A stretch of DNA of 64,000 nt from Glandiceps talaboti (Eukaryota > Hemichordata > Enteropneusta > Spengelidae): contig NC_135566.1 of the NCBI RefSeq assembly GCF_964340395.1, forward strand, positions 20,519,797 to 20,583,796, read 5' to 3'. Each line of letters starts with the position of its first letter. The first letter of the stretch is position 1. The translations under genes were made by a program, and so were the position numbers. The notes under the pieces are model-generated. The model did no database searches and was not told the DNA's origin. It was given only the letters and a program-made list of their open reading frames with translations. Positions 61,030-64,000 of the stretch are shown here, in pieces.

Positions 61030-61950
61030 ATTAAATTAACCCTTAGTGCTATTTTGCAGTCACCATTTGCATAGTGTATGTTATATTATACAACCCTTAG
61101 TGCTATTTTGCAGTCACCATTTGCATAGTGTATAATATATTATACTAACCCTTAGTGCTATTTTGAAGTGACAATTTGCATAGTGTATGTTATATTATAC
61201 AACCCTTAGTGCCTTTTTGCAGTCACCATTTGCATAGTGTATAATATATTATACTATCCCTTAGTGCTATTTTGAAGTGACAATTTGCATAGTGTATGTT
61301 ATATTTTACTAACCCTTAGTGCTATTTTGCAGTCACCATTTGCATAGTGTATAATATACTATACTAACCCTTAGTGCTATTTTGAAGTGACAATTTGCAT
61401 AGTGTATGTTATATTATACAACTCTTAGTGCTATTTTGCAGTCACCATTTGCATAGTGTATAATATATTATACTAACCCTTGGTGCTATTTTGAAGTGAC
61501 AATTTGCATAGTGTATGATATATTATACAACTCTTAGTGCTATTTTGCAGTCACCATTTGCATAGTGTATGATATATTATACTAACCCTTAGTGCTATTT
61601 TGCCGTCACCATTTGCATAGTGTATGTTATATTATACAACCCTTAGTTCTTTTTTGCAATCACCATTTGCATAGTGTATAATATATTATACTAACCCTCA
61701 GTGCTATTTTGCAGTCACCATTTGCATAGTGTATGTTATATTATACAACACTTAGTGCTATTTTGCAGTCACCATTTGCATAGTGTATAATATATTATAC
61801 AACTCTTAGTGCTATTTTGTAGTCACCATTTGCATAGTGTATGTTATATTATACAACTCTTAGTGCTATTTTGCAGTCACCATTTGCAGTGTATGATATA
61901 TTATACTAACCCTTAGTGCTATTTTGCAGTCACCATTTGCATAGTGTATG

Positions 61951-62367
61951 ATATTGAACACATATTGCCTGGCCTATATTCGGGCTATAGCACCCGTTTA
62001 TTACACCCTCGTGACTGTGAGTTACCAGAATCACATGCTATTTCCCTCGGCCTTTGGCCTTTGGCCTCGGGAAATAGCATGTGATTCTGGTAACTCACAG
62101 TCACGAGGGGGTAATGAACGCGTGCTATAACCCGAATATAGGCCAGGCAATATGTGTTTTATAATATACCTCATTCTGTGAACTCGCGGTGGCAGACGAC
62201 ATCGTCAGAAGCTGCCATTTTGACCTGCTGTGAACGCGCGGTGCACGTGGTCACGTGACCATGTAAAAGTTGATGGTATTTCCCTAGGGAAATAGTCATT
62301 CTATTTTCCTATCACGTGACTGATTCTAGGGAATCATGGCACAGCATTATCACTAGGTATATTATAA
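61951..62367 (+). mobile_element. Foldback MITE, copy 3
   Basis: Identical in reading to copy 2 and displaced by 1338 bp. It arose with the array duplication, not by a second transposition. Confidence 0.88.
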
Positions 62368-62855
62368 ATTAAATTAACCCTTAGTGCTATTTTGCAGTCA
62401 CCATTTGCATAGTGTATGTTATATTATACAACCCTTAGTGCTATTTTGCAGTCACCATTTGCATAGTGTATAATATATTATACTAACCCTTAGTGCTATT
62501 TTGAAGTGACAATTTGCATAGTGTATGTTATATTATACAACCCTTAGTGCCTTTTTGCAGTCACCATTTGCATAGTGTATAATATATTATACTATCCCTT
62601 AGTGCTATTTTGAAGTGACAATTTGCATAGTGTATGTTATATTTTACTAACCCTTAGTGCTATTTTGCAGTCACCATTTGCATAGTGTATAATATACTAT
62701 ACTAACCCTTAGTGCTATTTTGAAGTGACAATTTGCATAGTGTATGTTATATTATACAACTCTTAGTGCTATTTTGCAGTCACCATTTGCATAGTGTATA
62801 ATATATTATACTAACCCTTAGTGCTATTTTGCAGTCACCATTTGCATAGTTATAT

Positions 62856-63474
62856 TAATCGTCATATACATGTACGCACAAAGTTGAAGATATCTGGCTG
62901 CATAGTCTTTACCATTTATTTTCCTAGCGAGTGCTCCTAAATGCTATTAATCCTTCAATGTCAAAGTACACATCAGAAGATGTTATGTCGTTACTGTTTA
63001 CTTTGCTAAATGTGTACGTGTGGTACTTACGGCCAGTTTCGTGTTAGTGTTCACTGGATATGTTTGATACAACCATACAGAAAACCAAACTGCATGTTTT
63101 ACACTTTAAGATATTAGCAAGATTGAATGAATACATTTCGGCGACATTTTGTCTAAATGAAATGAATTAACAAGAAAATATGCAGACGTAAAATACAGAC
63201 ATCAAAATATGGGTGCTCGTATGTCTTCGTCCAGTTGCAGATCATTTAAATGTGTTTTATTTCATTTATTATTTCATTTAGAGAACAGATAGCAATAAAA
63301 AGAGTCTCGCTATCTTAAAAGTGTAAAATGTGCAGTTTCGTTTTGGTTTCTGTGTGGTTTAATAAATCTGAGCCAGTAAACACTAACATGAAACGGACAG
63401 TAATCCCACAACCTTGTCAAAAACATTACTATTATGTAATATTATAGGTTTGCGTACACAATGTGACATTGCTG
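62856..63474. other. Unique spacer between two satellites
   Basis: AT-rich DNA with no recognisable feature. Confidence 0.5.
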
Positions 63475-64000
63475 CTTTCTAACATTGCTATATTTTATCG
63501 TCTTGCTCGACAAAAGCCTTACTAACATTGCTAAGTTTTATCGTCTTGCTTGACAAAAGCCTTACTAACATTGCTAAGTTTTATCGTCTTGCTCGACAAA
63601 AGCCTTACTAACATTGCTAAGTTTTATCGTCTTGCTTAACAAAAGCCTTACTAACATTGCTAAGTTTTATCGTCTTGCTTGACAAAAGCCTTACTAACAT
63701 TGCTAAGTTTTATCGTCTTGCTCGACAAAAGTCTTACTAACATTGCTAAGTTTTATCGTCTTGCTCGACAAAAGCCTTACTAACATTGCTAAGTTTTATC
63801 GTCTTGGTCGACAAAAGCCTTACTAACATTGCTAAGTTTTATCGTCTTGCTCGACAAAAGTCTTACTAACATTGCTAAGTTTTATCGTCTTGCTCGACAA
63901 AAGCCTTACTAACATTGCTAAGTTTTATCGTCTTGCTCGACAAAAGCCTTACTAACATTGCTAAGTTTTATCGTCTTGCTTGACAAAAGCCTTACTAACA
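63475..64000. repeat. 43-bp satellite, at least 12 copies, runs off the window
   Basis: Monomers contain CTTACTAACATTGCTAAG, TTTTATCGTCTTGCT and CGACAAAAGC, and are nearly identical. The array continues past the right edge. Confidence 0.96.

Larger units (their letters stand above)
60138..62814. repeat. 1338-bp tandem duplication inside the 54-bp satellite
   Basis: Everything from about 60138 to 61475, including the foldback element, recurs 1338 bp later. Examples are CCTTGGTGCTATTTTG at 60138 and 61476, and the foldback start at 60613 and 61951. The copies look identical over the foldback, so the duplication is recent. Confidence 0.88.
55948..62855. repeat. 54-bp satellite with POU octamer, ~110 monomers
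   Basis: Monomers of 54-55 bp contain CTTAGTGCTATTTTGCAGTC, then ACCATTTGCATAGTG, then TATATTATAC. Two main variants end ACAACTC or ACTAACCC, and CAGTCACC alternates with AAGTGACA. Because 54 is divisible by three, some stretches stay open as an 18-residue repeat, which is not evidence of coding. Two foldback elements interrupt the array. Confidence 0.96.

Overview
The window is genomic DNA of an animal, most likely a marine invertebrate (lophotrochozoan or invertebrate deuterostome; it cannot be placed more closely from sequence alone). The evidence is one intron-split Cys-loop receptor gene with GT-AG junctions, remnants of non-LTR retrotransposons, a probable Penelope-like fragment, several foldback or inverted-repeat elements, and a large load of satellite DNA. 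I see no bacterial operon, CRISPR array, tRNA or rRNA.

The only gene I can reconstruct is a plus-strand nicotinic acetylcholine receptor subunit of alpha type. It has six exons: 6252-6360, 30223-30368, 31288-31332, 31989-32098, 35121-35653 and 36704-37215. Reading frames join without conflict to give 484 codons: signal peptide, ligand-binding domain with a 13-residue Cys-loop, vicinal cysteines, four membrane segments, and a stop at 37213-37215. The 45-nt third and 110-nt fourth exons match the classical layout of this family. Intron 1 is 23.9 kb, and 17.6 kb of it is one 29-bp satellite. Intron 5 ends in an uninterrupted TC repeat that abuts the 3' splice site. The pore helix and parts of the agonist site are divergent.

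Layout: 0.5-3.2 kb, a 25-bp satellite split by a decayed LINE; 3.6-4.8 kb, small repeats; 6.25 kb, exon 1; 10.1-27.7 kb, the 29-bp satellite with higher-order repeats; 28.0-28.4 kb, a second LINE tail; 28.6-28.9 kb, an unrecognised antisense coding-like block; 29.0-30.0 kb, a Helentron-like element; 30.2-37.2 kb, exons 2-6, with intron 4 holding a terminal-inverted-repeat element and a foldback element nested in it; 38.2-38.9 kb, a hammerhead-like element between two AT tracts; 40-50 kb, assorted tandem and inverted repeats; 50-56 kb, AT-rich DNA without recognisable genes; 55.9-62.9 kb, a 54-bp satellite carrying two foldback copies inside a 1338-bp duplication; 63.5 kb to the end, a 43-bp satellite. 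Relics of that last family also lie at 3.6 kb.

The strongest observations are about how satellites relate to the gene and to regulatory motifs. Three array families repeat a transcription-factor-like motif almost once per monomer: a CRE half-site, a CANNTG E-box and a POU octamer. Function is not shown by the sequence. Duplication periods of 2146, 914 and 1338 bp indicate recent array growth.
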